A stretch of 64,000 bases of DNA from Clonostachys chloroleuca. Taxonomy: Eukaryota > Ascomycota > Sordariomycetes > Hypocreales > Bionectriaceae. Shown here piece after piece: positions 21,787 to 33,978 of the stretch (the first letter of the stretch is position 1; each line of letters starts with the position of its first letter). The position numbers were made by a program, and so were the translations under genes. The DNA is taken from positions 31,434,001 to 31,498,000 of the forward strand of contig JBANAY010000003.1 of the NCBI GenBank assembly GCA_037952775.1. The letters run 5' to 3'. The notes under the pieces are model-generated. The model ran no database searches and had not been told where the DNA came from. It saw only the letters and a list, made by a program, of their open reading frames with translations.

Positions 21787-23110
21787 CTTGGCGACTGGTG
21801 GGCGTCTTGTTTAGGGTTTACACTATGTTATAGATTCGATTCGATATGGGTGAAAAACCGGGATGGGTATCTTGGTGTTGATTTTTTGGTCTGTAGGGAC
21901 AGATAAGAGACCGATAAGATTGGAAAATTTCGAGTATTTTTTTGGGCGGGCGGTGTCTTTCAGCCCCACCTTCCTGGTAGGCCGCTCACCGAGCCCAGCT
22001 CAGTGGGGTAGAATTTTGGCATCGATGTGGGATGGCATTCATTGGTAACCATGTGGCTTCGGGTCTTATGGTTGCCTACCTCAATCCCGCTCCGAACCAA
22101 TGTCTCATATTCATTCTAATGGACTTGCTTTTTTCTGTTCTAGTTTTCTTTTTGCTCATGCGACATATATCGTATCGGAGATATACGTGCAATTAATCAC
22201 ACTTGAGCCATTATGTGTCTCCCTGTAGTATGTACCAGAGCAGGCAATGCCAATGTTCTCGTGGGGGTTGAGGGGAAGTGAGTTTAGGGCAAACGAGACC
22301 CTTCCATATGTGTGTGCCATGGTTGGTTGCCGGAATCAGACAACTGACGCCGGGGATACAGGCCGTAGATCCCTCTAGAACCTGAGCCAGAGGCTCCCTG
22401 CATCATCGCCACCAGGGGTCAATTCCATAGTAGCTGGATGTGCGTGTACGTTGGCATGTGTGGACAGAGACCAAAGCCCAGCTCCTTGTTCTTACGGTGT
22501 TCATCGCAGCGTGTGCATGGCATGTGTGTTTGCCCAAACATCTTTGTCCCTGTTTGGGGTTGACGTCGCGGGACGCACGGACCACCCTCTCAGCCAGAGT
22601 GTGAGGCCTGACCGGTTAGGCTTAATAAAGGACGTAATTTTTTCCTCCTCCCGAAAACCTCCAATCTCCACGACGTGACTCCTCAAGGACACTTAACATC
22701 CCCTCCTCTGCTCCAACCCGAATCTCCTCGTGATTCCCCTCCGACTTCCTCTTTCAAACTCCCCCTCGCGACGCAGACGCTCCCCCGTACCGCGTCATTC
22801 CGTTTCTTTCCTTCCCTTCGAACCTCTCCGAATCATTTGCGTTGGCTATACCACCTCCGGTGCTATATCGTCATTCTCCTCCCCACGGCGACTCTGGGAA
22901 TACGGCACAGTCCTCGACCTTTCCGACCCTCCCTTAAAGCGGACGCTTCTTGATTGCATCTCGCATTCTTTTCTTTGTTGGCATAATTCGCACCTACGTT
23001 TTCGATTCCAGGCACTAGCAGGTCCGACGCGCCCAAGCAACAGCCTGCTGTAATTTCATCCCCACACCTTTTTCCGCACACGAATCCACTTCGCACATAA
23101 CACCGCCGCC
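21787..23110. promoter_or_regulatory. Divergent promoter region (Mrt4 / G3BP-like)
   Basis: 1.3 kb between two start codons. From about 22640 to 23100 the plus strand is strongly CT-rich, with many TCCC and CTTC runs, consistent with a long pyrimidine-rich leader for the G3BP-like gene. No gene was seen. Confidence 0.5.
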
Positions 23111-24868
23111 ATGGCTACGAACGGAAGCTTCACACACCAGGAGCAGTACAAGGCTCCGGCCGACCAGAGCAGCGCTCCTTCTGACGTTGTGTCCACTGCT
23201 GGCTCGAACAACAACCTGTCCAAGGACCAGATCGGATGGATCTTCATCGAGCAGTACTACACCACTCTCAGCAAGACGCCTGAGAGGCTCCACGTGAGTT
23301 TATATGCTGCGAGAGATTATTTCGGGACGCTTGGAGTGCTTCCAGACTAACGTGTTCCCTGTAGCTCTTCTATCACAAGCGCTCCCAGTTCGTCGCTGGA
23401 GTCGAGGCCCAGCTCGCCGATGTCTCGGTGGGACGCCAGGTAAGTTGTCCAAGAGCCTTCATTCAATAGCTGTCCCCGAAACAGTGATGGCTAACAACGC
23501 ACCCGCAGGCTATCCAGGAGCGCATCAAGAAGCTCGACTTCCAGGACACCAAGGTCCGCGTTTCCAATGTCGACTCACAAGCATCTTTCGACGGCATTGT
23601 TATTCAGGTGATCGGTGAGGTTTCCAACAAGGCGGGCGAGCCCAAGAAATTCGTCCAGACCTTCGTTCTCGCTCAGCAACCTACCGGATACTTCGTTCTT
23701 AACGACATTCTTCGATACATCGATGACGAGGACCAGGTGCCTCAGGAGACTGCCCAGGCCAACACTACGGAGGCCCAGGAGGCTGCAGTTGAGGCCGAGC
23801 CTGCCGCCGAGCCTGAGAAGCCCGTGGAGGCTGCTTCAGAGGATCCCAGCCCCGCTCTTGACGTTAAGGCCGTCGAGCAGAAGCTTGAGGAGGCCTCATC
23901 TGAGGAAGCAGCTCAGGTTGCCGAGGAGAAGGTCGAGGCGGAGAAGCCGGCTACCAAGGCCGAGGCCGCCAAGCCTGATCCCGAGACCACCGCCAAGGAC
24001 CTCGCTGAGGAGGATGCTAAGGCTGCCGAGAAGCCTCAAGATCCCGCCCCTTCCCCAGCCGCCAAGGAGATTGCTCAGCCTGAGGCTGCCGCTCCTGAGC
24101 CCACTGGTCCCCCTAAGCCCATGACCTGGGCCAGCCGTGCCGCTGCCGCTGCCGGACCTCGACCTGTGGTTCCTCTCCCCAAGACCGCCACTCCTCCTGC
24201 CCAGAGCCAGAGCCGTGCTCCTGCTCCCGCCGCTGCGCCCGCTGCCGCCGCCGCTCAGCCTGCTGCTCCTGCTGAAAAGGCTGCTGCTCCTGCTGCTGCT
24301 GCCCCTGCTGCCGAGGCTCAGTCAAAGGATGCCTCCGGCTGGCAGACAGCTGGCGCCGACTCCAAGCGCCAGAACCGACCTCAATCCATCTCTGCCGCTC
24401 CTGTTGATAAGGAGGGCACCCTTGGCTATGTCAAGTACGTGACCGACAAGGTCCAGGACGGTGAGCTTAAGAAGGCTCTCGAAGCCTACGGCGAGCTCGC
24501 CTACTTTGACATCAACCGCCAGAAGGTATGTTGAAACAAGTGTCATACTTCACCGTCCGGAAATACTAACAAGCTTACAGAACTGCGCCTTTGTCGAGTA
24601 CAAGACCGCTGAGGGTCTCCAGGCCGCTCTCGGCGCCAGCCCCCACAGTGTCAACGGAGAGCAGATCATCGTTGAGCAGCGCCGCCCTAAGGCCAACACC
24701 TACGGTAACAACTTCAGCGGCGGACGCGGCGGCTCTCAGCGCGGCCGTGGTGGTTTCGACGGCAACCGCAACGGCGGCCAGGGCGGCAACAGGGGCAACT
24801 TCTCTGGACAGAACAGAGGACGCGGAGCCCCACGCGGCCGCGGTGGTGCCCAGGCTCAGAACGCCTAA
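23111..24868 (+). CDS. G3BP/Nxt3-like NTF2-RRM-RGG protein (520 aa)
   Basis: Likely cytoplasmic RNA-binding protein of the G3BP/Bre5 family, whose members act in stress-granule assembly and as cofactors of the Ubp3/USP10 deubiquitinase. Exons are 23111..23293, 23365..23439, 23509..24525 and 24581..24868, all junctions in phase 0. Order: an NTF2-like domain at about residues 37-157 (IGWIFIEQYYTTLSKTPERL, then LFYHKRSQF, later GYFVLNDILRY); a Glu/Ala/Pro-rich spacer at about 160-370; an RRM at about 390-460 (TLGYVKYV, then KNCAFVEYK); and an RGG tail. The spacer contains GPPKPMTWASRAAAA, a motif seen in fungal members. Family assignment is firm; the partner list is knowledge of the family only. 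Confidence 0.92.
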
Positions 24869-25336
24869 ACAAATGAACAGACATAACAGCCATGGTATAC
24901 CGTGGCTCTGGGGCGAGGTGAAGATGCCCCGATAGCCCTCAGACATATTTACCGTCTAGGGTGGGACAGCGAGCTTTAAAAAATCTGCTGAGCACTACAT
25001 AACTCCAGAGTGCCCAGCATTGCTGACATATTTTGCAACAATCATGAGCAACTATCAGCCAGGAGACAGGAAACATCAAATACCTACTTTGCTTGGGTAT
25101 CGGTTAATTTAGCAGGAAAAAGGAACTTGGCAGGTGTTGAACCTGCAGTATCTGTATGTATGGGAAGGTTGGGCGGATGGGAACAGGTGCCAGGGATATA
25201 TGGAGTTTGGCAGGGAGCGTGTGGCGCATTGCCTTAAATTTCTTCGCTTCATGTATTTTCTCTTCTTCTTTTTATCATTGCATCTGGCGCTATTCATTGG
25301 CATTTATTTCCCCCTTGGTTTCGGCGGAAAACGATC

Positions 25337-25350
25337 TTTTTTTTTTTTTT
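25337..25350 (+). repeat. T14 homopolymer
   Basis: Fourteen consecutive T residues, 469 bases downstream of the G3BP-like stop codon. Confidence 0.9.
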
Positions 25351-26329
25351 GAGCCGGCCGTTTTTGGTTTTTTCTTTTGGCGCGCGGCCGAAGGGAAAGA
25401 AAGAAAAAAAAACCACTCGGATATGGTGGTTGTGAGGGCCAATTTTTCGCAACTGAAAGCATTACTACTTGACTTGCCTGGCAATTGAGCCTCACCTGGG
25501 ATGAAGAAAAGGATGCCGATTGCATAGGGCGGGGAGGAATAATCAAAAGTGTGTCTTTTGTTCGCAGGAGGTCTTGGGGGAAAACGGCATTGGGAAATGG
25601 GAGGAGTGTTGGGGGGAAGGGGAGGGAATATCAGGGAAAGGGAAGGGGAAGGCGAGAGGACTCGGTGACGAGTCTGAACCAAACGAGGGTTTGGCGATTG
25701 TCAGCGAGGAGGGCCAGACTAGAAAGAAGCTTTGTTTGTATCTGTAATATGAGTTCGTTGACACAAGTTCTGACCTTGCCTTGCCTGTGACTCTGATGAT
25801 CATCGCGACCCGCCCATCTTCACGGCGGTTTTAGCAACGTGAGATCTTACTGTTACTGTTACTGCTGCTGCTACTCTTACTCTTACGTCTGCCAGCCTAC
25901 GTGTTTCTACAACTATACTGCGTTCGTTGGAAACGTTCGGAAACCATCAACTGCGTTCCGAAGCAATCTCCATTCGTCCATCCGGCTTATAATCTGCCTG
26001 ATAGCAACTTGCTCCTCCATTGGCCACAGCAAAGCGTCACCGTCCAGGTTCAGGGAAAAAAGACGGGGAAATCAGAATGCTACGGCGGCCCAGGCTAGTC
26101 ATCTCTTCACATAATCAAGGTAGCTTTCTGCATCTTAACAAGCTGGGACATAAGACCAAGGTGCCATTATATCAAAGGGTAGGGCGGCAACGCCGAAAGC
26201 TGGGAAGTCGGCACTCCGCGCGTCACCCAGGTGGAGTTTGTCGTCCAGGTTGGCCGAAGGTGTCGATTTCCCCGACGGGGTACGCGTGTGATTGCGTTGC
26301 TTTTGGGATTTCTGTATGTATCAGCGGGA

Positions 26330-26345
26330 GGGGGGGGGGGGGGGG
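26330..26345 (+). repeat. G16 homopolymer
   Basis: Sixteen consecutive G residues, followed shortly by a short GATA repeat. Such a run can form a G-quadruplex and is hard to sequence, so its length may be wrong. Confidence 0.9.
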
Positions 26346-28848
26346 ACGGAGATAGATAGATGATCGCGTGCTTCGGGGGGCGGCAGTTGGGTGGGACGAA
26401 AGGGAGAGCCCACCACCTTGGTTAAGAGTGGTTTTTATTTCCGCGCTCGGAGAGGCAATGATCGGGGGAGGTGTGATTGGTAACATTGGTATGCCCTTTC
26501 GTTGGCTCCTCTCGGTTGGACTTACCGGGTGGTGGTTGAGGTTTAAGGATAAGACAGGCGAAGGGGTCCGGAGTCGGCGACAAGGGGATGGATGGTGATG
26601 ATGATATTGGGAGGGGAGGGGCTTGAATGGGAATGCCGTGCTTGCAAGGGAAGGCACGCAAGGTGCGGCCCTGGCTAGCAGATAGATTGGCCGGTCTGGA
26701 ACTCTCAGGAAAGGGACGGGGCGGGTTGTAGGAGTGTCTGTCTGGACGTGAAGAAAGAGGATGCTGGTGGCGCGCTTGGATTATACGCGCGAAACAGAAC
26801 GAAATGAGATGAGACGGGCGAGTATGTCATGTCGGTGTGGGAGGAACAATGCGCATGAGTAGAGCAGCGAGTAAGTCGGTCGGATGAAGCGAGCGAGCGA
26901 GTGAGAAGTGAGAGTTGTCTCCAAGGTGAAAAAAAAGTGGCTGGTTACCACCTTCCGTTCTGATGGAAGGGCAGCAAAAGTAAGTAGCATTGAATGTCGA
27001 AGGACACGAAAGGGAAACCCCCAGCGAAAACACCGCAATTGGGAGCACACACACGCATCATAGGCAGCGTAGCTACCTGCATACGGACGCCATCAGGCCA
27101 CCCCGGACGGCGGTCTTTGGGAAGTCTAAATATTGAATGACGGGGTTGGCGAACTGGCGGACACAAGATCCTCTGCAACAAGCTTTTGGCGCACGGCAGG
27201 GAAAGGGGAGGCGTGTGTAAGTGTAGAGAGAGGGTGGGGTGTGTGTGTATGTGTGCCGTGCTGAGACTTGTCCATCTGATAAATTGCTCCAAGGGTGGCT
27301 AAACCATGCCGCTATGCGATATCGAGTAGAAGAGAGACGATTTGGGTGCCGATTGATCCGCGAAGCCTGGGGCTGGCGTATGGGCAAATCAGACTAGATG
27401 CTCTTCTTTTGCTTCTTCTGGTTTCTTTCGCGCCCAGCTAGAAGCTTTAGCTGGGCGTCTCTTTGTGTCTGACTTTTGCGCCGGCAGGGGGAGGAGGAGT
27501 GAGGCCAGGAAAGAAGGGAAAGGAGGATCGCCCTTCCGGGCTGCTTGTTTGGACTTTTGTCTTTTTGCTAGGGGAGGGATTGAAGGGATCGGCACGGCAT
27601 TTGATTTGCGATTAGACGGCGGGGGGAAGAGGTTGACAGGGAAGAAGGGCAAGCAAGGAGTATCCGTAGATAGGTACTCATCGTCAATTTAGGTAAGCAT
27701 CAAGGCAGGTTTAAGGATTTGCACATATTACGTAGTATCTCGGAGCCATCTATATCGCAGTCCAGCCGGCCCTTGTGGTGGTTATGCGGTCTGGCCTGGC
27801 CTTGGCTTGGCTTACTTGGGTTGCCCTACCTTGTTTTGCCTTGCATTGCATGGGAGAAAAGCCTAGCAGAAGTGCGGCAGCCCCGTTTCATGCAGAGAGT
27901 TGACAGCCGGACGGGGAGACGGGTAGCAAAACTCGCAGTGAACTTTGATTCGGTTTGAGTTGCATTAATTTGGTGAATGGGATCTCTGAGGGATCCAACT
28001 ACTAGTCAGATTTGTTTTTGCCAAGAAAATAGGAACATCTCTTAGGGTTTCTCAGCCATAAGTCCCTTGCCTACATTGGCAAGAGTTGGAATCCGCTCCC
28101 TGGGTCAGCATGAAATGGTCCATCAAGGCTCTGCTTTTTGATTTTCTAACAAGGGAAAATGAAAACCTTTACTATGTACGTCCCTCCACAGCCCTTAGGC
28201 AACAGGCAAGCATCTTCTATACCCAAGTTTCTCTATAGGTATACAATTGGGAAGGTATCAATGGCCGTCAGACGTTGGTGAATCGTGCCAAGACGGGACA
28301 GTCTGGTCTGCCCGCAGTGAAGCCGCGTGAGAGTCGCTGACCTGGAGCTCACCATGTTACTCGCTCGGGTAGGGAGCGACGAAGCAGGTACTTTTGAAAG
28401 ATCGATGAACCAGTTCGTGTCGGCGAGCAAAAGGTCAGTGGACGAGGCCGCACTTTTGCTCGGTCAAAAGAACCATCACCATCATTACCATCATGGAACT
28501 CGCCGAAACCCCCATGAAGATCTACGGATTTAGAGGTACGATTGCAGATGGCTCTCTGTCTTTCCATCTCTATTTTTATAAATGTACACTTGTACATATC
28601 TGGTCTGCTTCGGCCTCATATCGTAAACCGAGAAACTAGTCACATGCATGGCATTGGAAGCTGGATGAGGAAAGAAAGCCAAGATTTAAACATACGCCGG
28701 CCAGTTCTAGACCACATAGCGATCTATGGTTACGAGGAAAAGTGAAATCGTTGCTCAGACAGATCAGCGTAGATACATGTGATCGTCTTATGGCATCGTA
28801 GCTGAGTCAACGCCTGATGGGGAGGAGCGTCGTCCGGTTGTAGTTTGC

Positions 28849-30217
28849 TCATCTCTTCTTTTGACGTGAGGCACTGCCAGAAGGTAAAGCGCTGTTCACA
28901 TTCACAGAGTACTCAGTTTCATAGACGCCATATTCATCCAGCCCGCCCCTACGAGCGAGGTCGGTGGAATTCAAGCAGATCAAGGTTATCTCAATGGTTA
29001 TTTTTGCCTCATCCAGTCGCACCGACTTGCTGTCCCATGTGATGAAGGATTTTTGCGGAGTCCACGCATCTCTCTGGGAATGGAGAAGCGCATAATGCCG
29101 TCCTATCCCGTCACCGCTATGGTTCCATGGCTTGGTGGATAGAGCCATCCAGGTGCAGAATCACAGGACGGCCTCGCAGGACACCTGCCAACCGCTGTTC
29201 TTCGTCGCCAAAATCTGAAACTCGAAGGAACCTCGTGTCATCTCTAAGCTGGAAATCACCTCAATTCGCGAGAATACCGATGTACTGACGGGCGGGCTCA
29301 ATCATCAGTCATATCATGCGGTGGTGTCTGCACCCAAGACCATATCTACACCGGGCGATATGAAGAACCCGGTCGCTATCGAAGGCAACAAGGTGTGAGA
29401 GAGGCGCTGCGTTGTCCTGCAGCAGGGGTTTTGTGACTTCTCGTAAGTAGGCCGGTTGTATTGGTTTACAGGGTATTATCTGGACCGACCAGTAGAGGGA
29501 GGTGGTTCTGGCCGCGATCCATTGATGCTGGTTTACACCCGATTTAGGGGGCTGCCCAGAAGTAGATGCTGGCATACCTGCCTACTCGGTTGGTCGTACA
29601 TTTCGGAGACTTCTGCGGTGAGCCCTGAACAGAGGACATCAGGAAGGGTCAGCGTGGCAGAACCCTTCTTTTATCAAAGTACCAGCTAGCCAGAGAGGGT
29701 GTTCAGGCCAGCCTAATAGGTATAGCACCGTCATTGGAAATCTAGCATCGCCGCGAAAAGGGTGCCCGACAACAAGATAGGGTTCCGAGATGTATGACCG
29801 TGGTGATTTTACCACCTTGGGCGACTCGGATGCATCAACCGGTGTCAGAGTTGTCGTTGGGAACAACGAACCCCAGAGACGCCTGGAAGGTCACTCCGAA
29901 GGACGGGGACGAGACAAGACATGGCCACCCGGCTTGGGCGCCTGTAGGCCAATGAATGCAGGCATGCATGCGTCCATCGCCATGGCGATATTCTCCTAGT
30001 GCCATGTTATAATGACAATGGCATCTTGACATTTTGAACCCATGTGAGCCAAGCCACAGGCTGAGAGGCCACGAGCAAGTTTAGTGTAGGAGAGCTCCAA
30101 AAGGCCATGAGCATCTTTCCCCATTTGGCGACGAAATATGGAAGGAACTTTTCCTGATTGGGGTCCCGCAACTTTAAATATTACTAATCTCTGGCTGGTG
30201 TCTGGGTTCAGCCTCAT
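28849..30217 (-). pseudogene. Possible decayed protein-coding gene, family unknown
   Basis: Reading the minus strand from 30217 down, protein-like stretches follow one another in changing frames with stops between them: KLARGLSACGLAHMG; FGVTFQASLGFVVPNDNSDT; VVKSPRSYISEPYLVVGHPF followed by LYLLGWPEHPLWLAGTLIKE; LREVTKPLLQDNAAPLSHLV; DTRFLRVSDFGDEEQRLAGV with PVILHLDGS; and KPWNHSGDGIGRHYALLHSQ through a frame that stays open to 28849. None has an intact start-to-stop frame of normal length, and I recognise no domain. Either several frameshifts have broken a real gene, or some joins are introns, or the resemblance is chance. Weak call. Confidence 0.3.
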
Positions 30218-33200
30218 TCACGGCCCTTCCCCAGGAACTTTTGGGGGATCAATGGCTGATGGAGATCGTGCAGTCAGTAGCGGGCAATAGAACCACCATG
30301 CTACGTTCCATAGTTGCTACGCATGGGAATCTCAATTTCGTGGTGGTTTTGTTTCGGCCTTTCTATTATTCGCCGTCCTCAGGGGTAAACATGGCTCATC
30401 GACGATTGCGCTCGCGTCCCTACGTATCACTTGTTCACGAATAATACGCCGAGCAGGTCAAGTATGATGCAGGAGATCAGCCACGAGTCGGCTGCGGCGT
30501 GATGTTGAATAATAAGAATCAGCATAGGCACTAGTTAAAAACAAAGTGTAATGACAAAACATGCCATCAGCACAAATACATCATAATTGTACAAGGTACC
30601 TGGCGCTGGACTCTTTCTCTCCGAATGTTACCATCTTGGCTGGCACTTCTGCCGGGCATCCTTTTTTTAGGGGGTCCTCCTTTCTGGTCGACGGATCTTA
30701 TTAATAATAGTCCATGGTTTCGGACTGGGGGATTGTGGGAAGAGGAAAAAAAGTTCTCCTACACGATGATTCATCCACTCAACCAACAATTCAGACTAAA
30801 AATCCCACGCAGGACAAGGGACTGAAAATTCCAAGTCTCGCTTTGCGGCGGCACATGTACAGTAAGTACCCGGATGATCCTCGCATTCAAGAAAGAGACA
30901 GCAAAAAAAAAAAAGTTCCGTGACGGATGTATCAGCAGGGGTGTCGTCCAGGGTTCACACGTGAAATAAATCCACGAGCAGACCTATCAACTAAAGCAAC
31001 ACCAAGCTGTGCTCCGGAGTCCGTAGGTAATCCATGCCAGCTCTACATGGCCAATACTTTGTTTGTACATGCGGACTGCGGAAGGGCGGACAGGCGAGTC
31101 CGGGAACCCCTACCATTTCTATATACTGGGTAACCCATAAGGTGAGGTTTTGACAGAAACTACATAGTAGGCAGCTCGTCTATGCTGGAGCCGGCGCCGT
31201 TCTTTGCTCTTGTAATAGAATCCACGCAAAGGGCGTGCGGTCGGTCTGGGAGCGACGGGCCACTAATCGCGGCCGAGCTCCATGGAGATCTGGCTACCCG
31301 TCGGGGGCGCTCATTGCAGAGACGAGGCCCGACAGTAGGCCGCAAACGAGCAGCTAGTGCTCTGACTAGGGCCCTTTATTCCCTGCCTGCGCTGCACCTC
31401 AAAGGTGCCAAGTTCCACGTCAAAAGTTCCGAGCGCTTGGGGCTGACACACACCAAACACGGGCCTCCCTACTCGCTTGGCCACTCACACGCACATGCCA
31501 CGCCTGTACCTACATTGTACATCCCGCGAATGCCTGCAGCCTGGGAATCAGTTACAAATAGATTCAGTATAGGGCATCTCAGTGCGCGCACGCTTCGGCG
31601 CAATGTCCAAGGCCAAGACCATGGATCGTTAGTATCAATATCCAGTCTCGCCACGGCTTACCTGCACATGGAGTCATGTCATGTAATACATCTGTTCAGA
31701 GGAGCAGGTCCTTTTGCAACGTCATCCCAGCTGTGCTGAGGCCATACATGGAATGGAGCATAAAGATGGAGATGAAGCAGAAAAGAATCTAGCAGCGACC
31801 ACTTGTCAGACCTGGCTCGAAAGGGGAAATGCTCTGCACAATGGCATTTCCTAGCCGGTACTGCGACTTGGATCTGTCTCGACTGCCACCCCCTTTCTGC
31901 GCGTGCCTGGGCCGAGCACGACGATGGCGATCGAAGCAAGGAGACTCGTGCTGGCGCACATGGACCATCAGACAGACGCGAGAGAGAGGCCGATCGTGAT
32001 GATGAACGGTGCTCAGAACGGGCTAGCAGGGAGGATGAAGCCCTGCCGTAACATTGGACCGACGCACTGTCTGCCTGCCTGCCAATTACGTAGCGTGCCT
32101 GACTACATACTATGGCGCCTGCCGGCTCTGTGTATCACAATATCACCACAACACCCTCATCTTGCCATGAACCCTTGTGGCCAGCGCCAGAGCCAAGAGC
32201 ATCGCACAAAGGGCCGGCAGCGATAACGGGCGATTACCTCTATCCAGCGCTGCTCTGCCTTCAGCTCTGGGCACCCCGAAGGTTCTGATAGGCCGTGGAG
32301 CGACACGGCTGGCTGGCTAACGACTTATGTTGTACATGCATCAGCCGATTCACAGCTGTGGGCAGGTCCCAGCATGGCTCCCCGTACTTCGCCCGAGCTT
32401 GGCCCAAGGCGTGATGGCGTGCCACCGACGCACCTACCGCATGGGGCATGGCGCGATATGCGAGTCCATGTCCTGGGGACCTTTTGAGCGGCTCTTGCAC
32501 ATTATTTTGGGGTCCTGCTCAGTTTTACCAGTGTCGAGCAAGTGGCAGCTCCGCATTTCGTGTGCTCTTTCCCACGCATTGGGCGCACCCTCGCGCGCCT
32601 CTTTAGTTAGGTGTGTCTCCGGGAAGGAGCGACTGCTCTGTACGGTATCCAGAGGCGCCCAGGTACTGTACCCAGGGCTGCTGCCGGCCCCACCTGCACC
32701 TGCACTTGGGCTAGCGTCCAGGCCGTTGGTCTCTGGCAAACGGCCCTTTGCTTCTAGATTGAGATTGAGTCTGCGCCGCTGGGCCTATCGAGCATGGCCT
32801 GTCGCCGGCTCCGACGCGCCATTCCACAGTCCTGACTCTCACGTCAATCGATTCCACACTCATTCTGCTGTATGTCGTCCAGCTGGCTTCTTCCATGTCT
32901 CGTGACGCCAGGCGAGGCCGGCCGCACCAGCGCAGCGCAGCATCAGCACAGCGACGCACTCACGCTCCGCCGCTGCTATCCATTTCACATCCATCTCCTC
33001 TCCCACCGGCATCTCCAGCGGCCCCGACCCCGGTCAATTGCTGATTTGCGCATGCTCATGCTCCTCACTCCGGGCTCCTTGTTGTATGACGCCCCTCATC
33101 CATCCGTCGCACGCTCACTGGAATTTCACGCGGCTTCCTAACTCGTCTTGGCCGTGCCCTTTTGAGACTCCTTGCCAACCGGCGGCTCTTGTGTGCCGAT

Positions 33201-33978
33201 CGTATAACACCAGCCAAACACGACGCCCTACACAAGGCACGCAAGCACACCTGCTCATCCCCTTTCTGCACGGCAGCTCCTGTGTCCTCTGCGCTGCTTT
33301 TTTCCTCTGTCCACACCCACCTCGTCCTGCGCTTCTCACCTCTCTCCACCCGTCCCCATTATTAGCTGCCGTAACATCTTGACAAACGGTCCCTGCTCCC
33401 AGAGCGACTGAAACATTACTGTTCATACACTCCCCCATACCCCCCCGCCACTGCACCTCGCCTCGGATCTCATCGGGACTGCCCACATTACAGCGAAGCA
33501 ACCACCCCATCGTGCGCCTGTAGTGGCCTTAAGGCACTTTGCGCCCACTGCCGGGGCCCGTCCCCATCCCATCCATCAGATTGATCTTTAAACCTGGGCC
33601 TTCCTCTCCCGACTCCAGAATCCCATCCTCCACCTCTCGTTTTCCCCTTTCGCCCTGGAACGATGCCGTTGAGCCAGTCGCTATGAGTATCACCTTCAGC
33701 CTGACTCCAACGGCGGAGACTAAAGTGTGCGAGGCTTCGTCGCGTATCGTGTGTCAATGCTAACACCATCATTCCTCGCCTCCGCGACCTGGACGTCCTC
33801 TTCTACCGCCGCGCCCATACCTTTGTCCTTGTTAGATCATCTACCACCTTCTGGACGCCTCAAACTTAACTTGCATATACCGGTGCACCCGGAGGCCAAG
33901 AGCTGCCCACCACCACCCTCATTTCATCTGTCTGGACGTTTGCATGAGTAGGAGAGCATATCAATTAGGGTCTCCCTC
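30218..33978. other. Gene-poor stretch upstream of the PH-domain gene
   Basis: Plus-strand open frames at 31182-31739 (185 codons) and 32327-32905 (192 codons) have no recognisable motif and sit in GC-rich sequence where long frames arise by chance. From about 32900 to 33970 the plus strand is CT- and CA-rich and probably forms the promoter and leader of the PH gene. An A12 run lies near 30903-30914. Confidence 0.5.

Larger units (their letters stand above)
24869..28848. other. Gene-poor stretch with low-complexity DNA
   Basis: No convincing coding frame on either strand. From about 25490 to 27660 the plus strand is strikingly purine-rich (GGGGAAGG, GGGAGGGAA and similar), so the minus strand resembles a CT-rich fungal leader. 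Low-complexity items include a T14 run, a TTACTG/CTGCTG microsatellite at 25847-25886, a G16 run, and a TG-rich patch near 27240. Confidence 0.5.

Noticed and set aside
24120..24330. GCT/GCC-rich repeat as a microsatellite
   Set aside because: Part of the Ala/Pro-rich linker of the G3BP-like protein, in frame.
32327..32905. 192-codon plus-strand frame in the gene desert
   Set aside because: No motif and an odd composition rich in Arg, Ser, Cys and His; GC-rich DNA gives such frames by chance.
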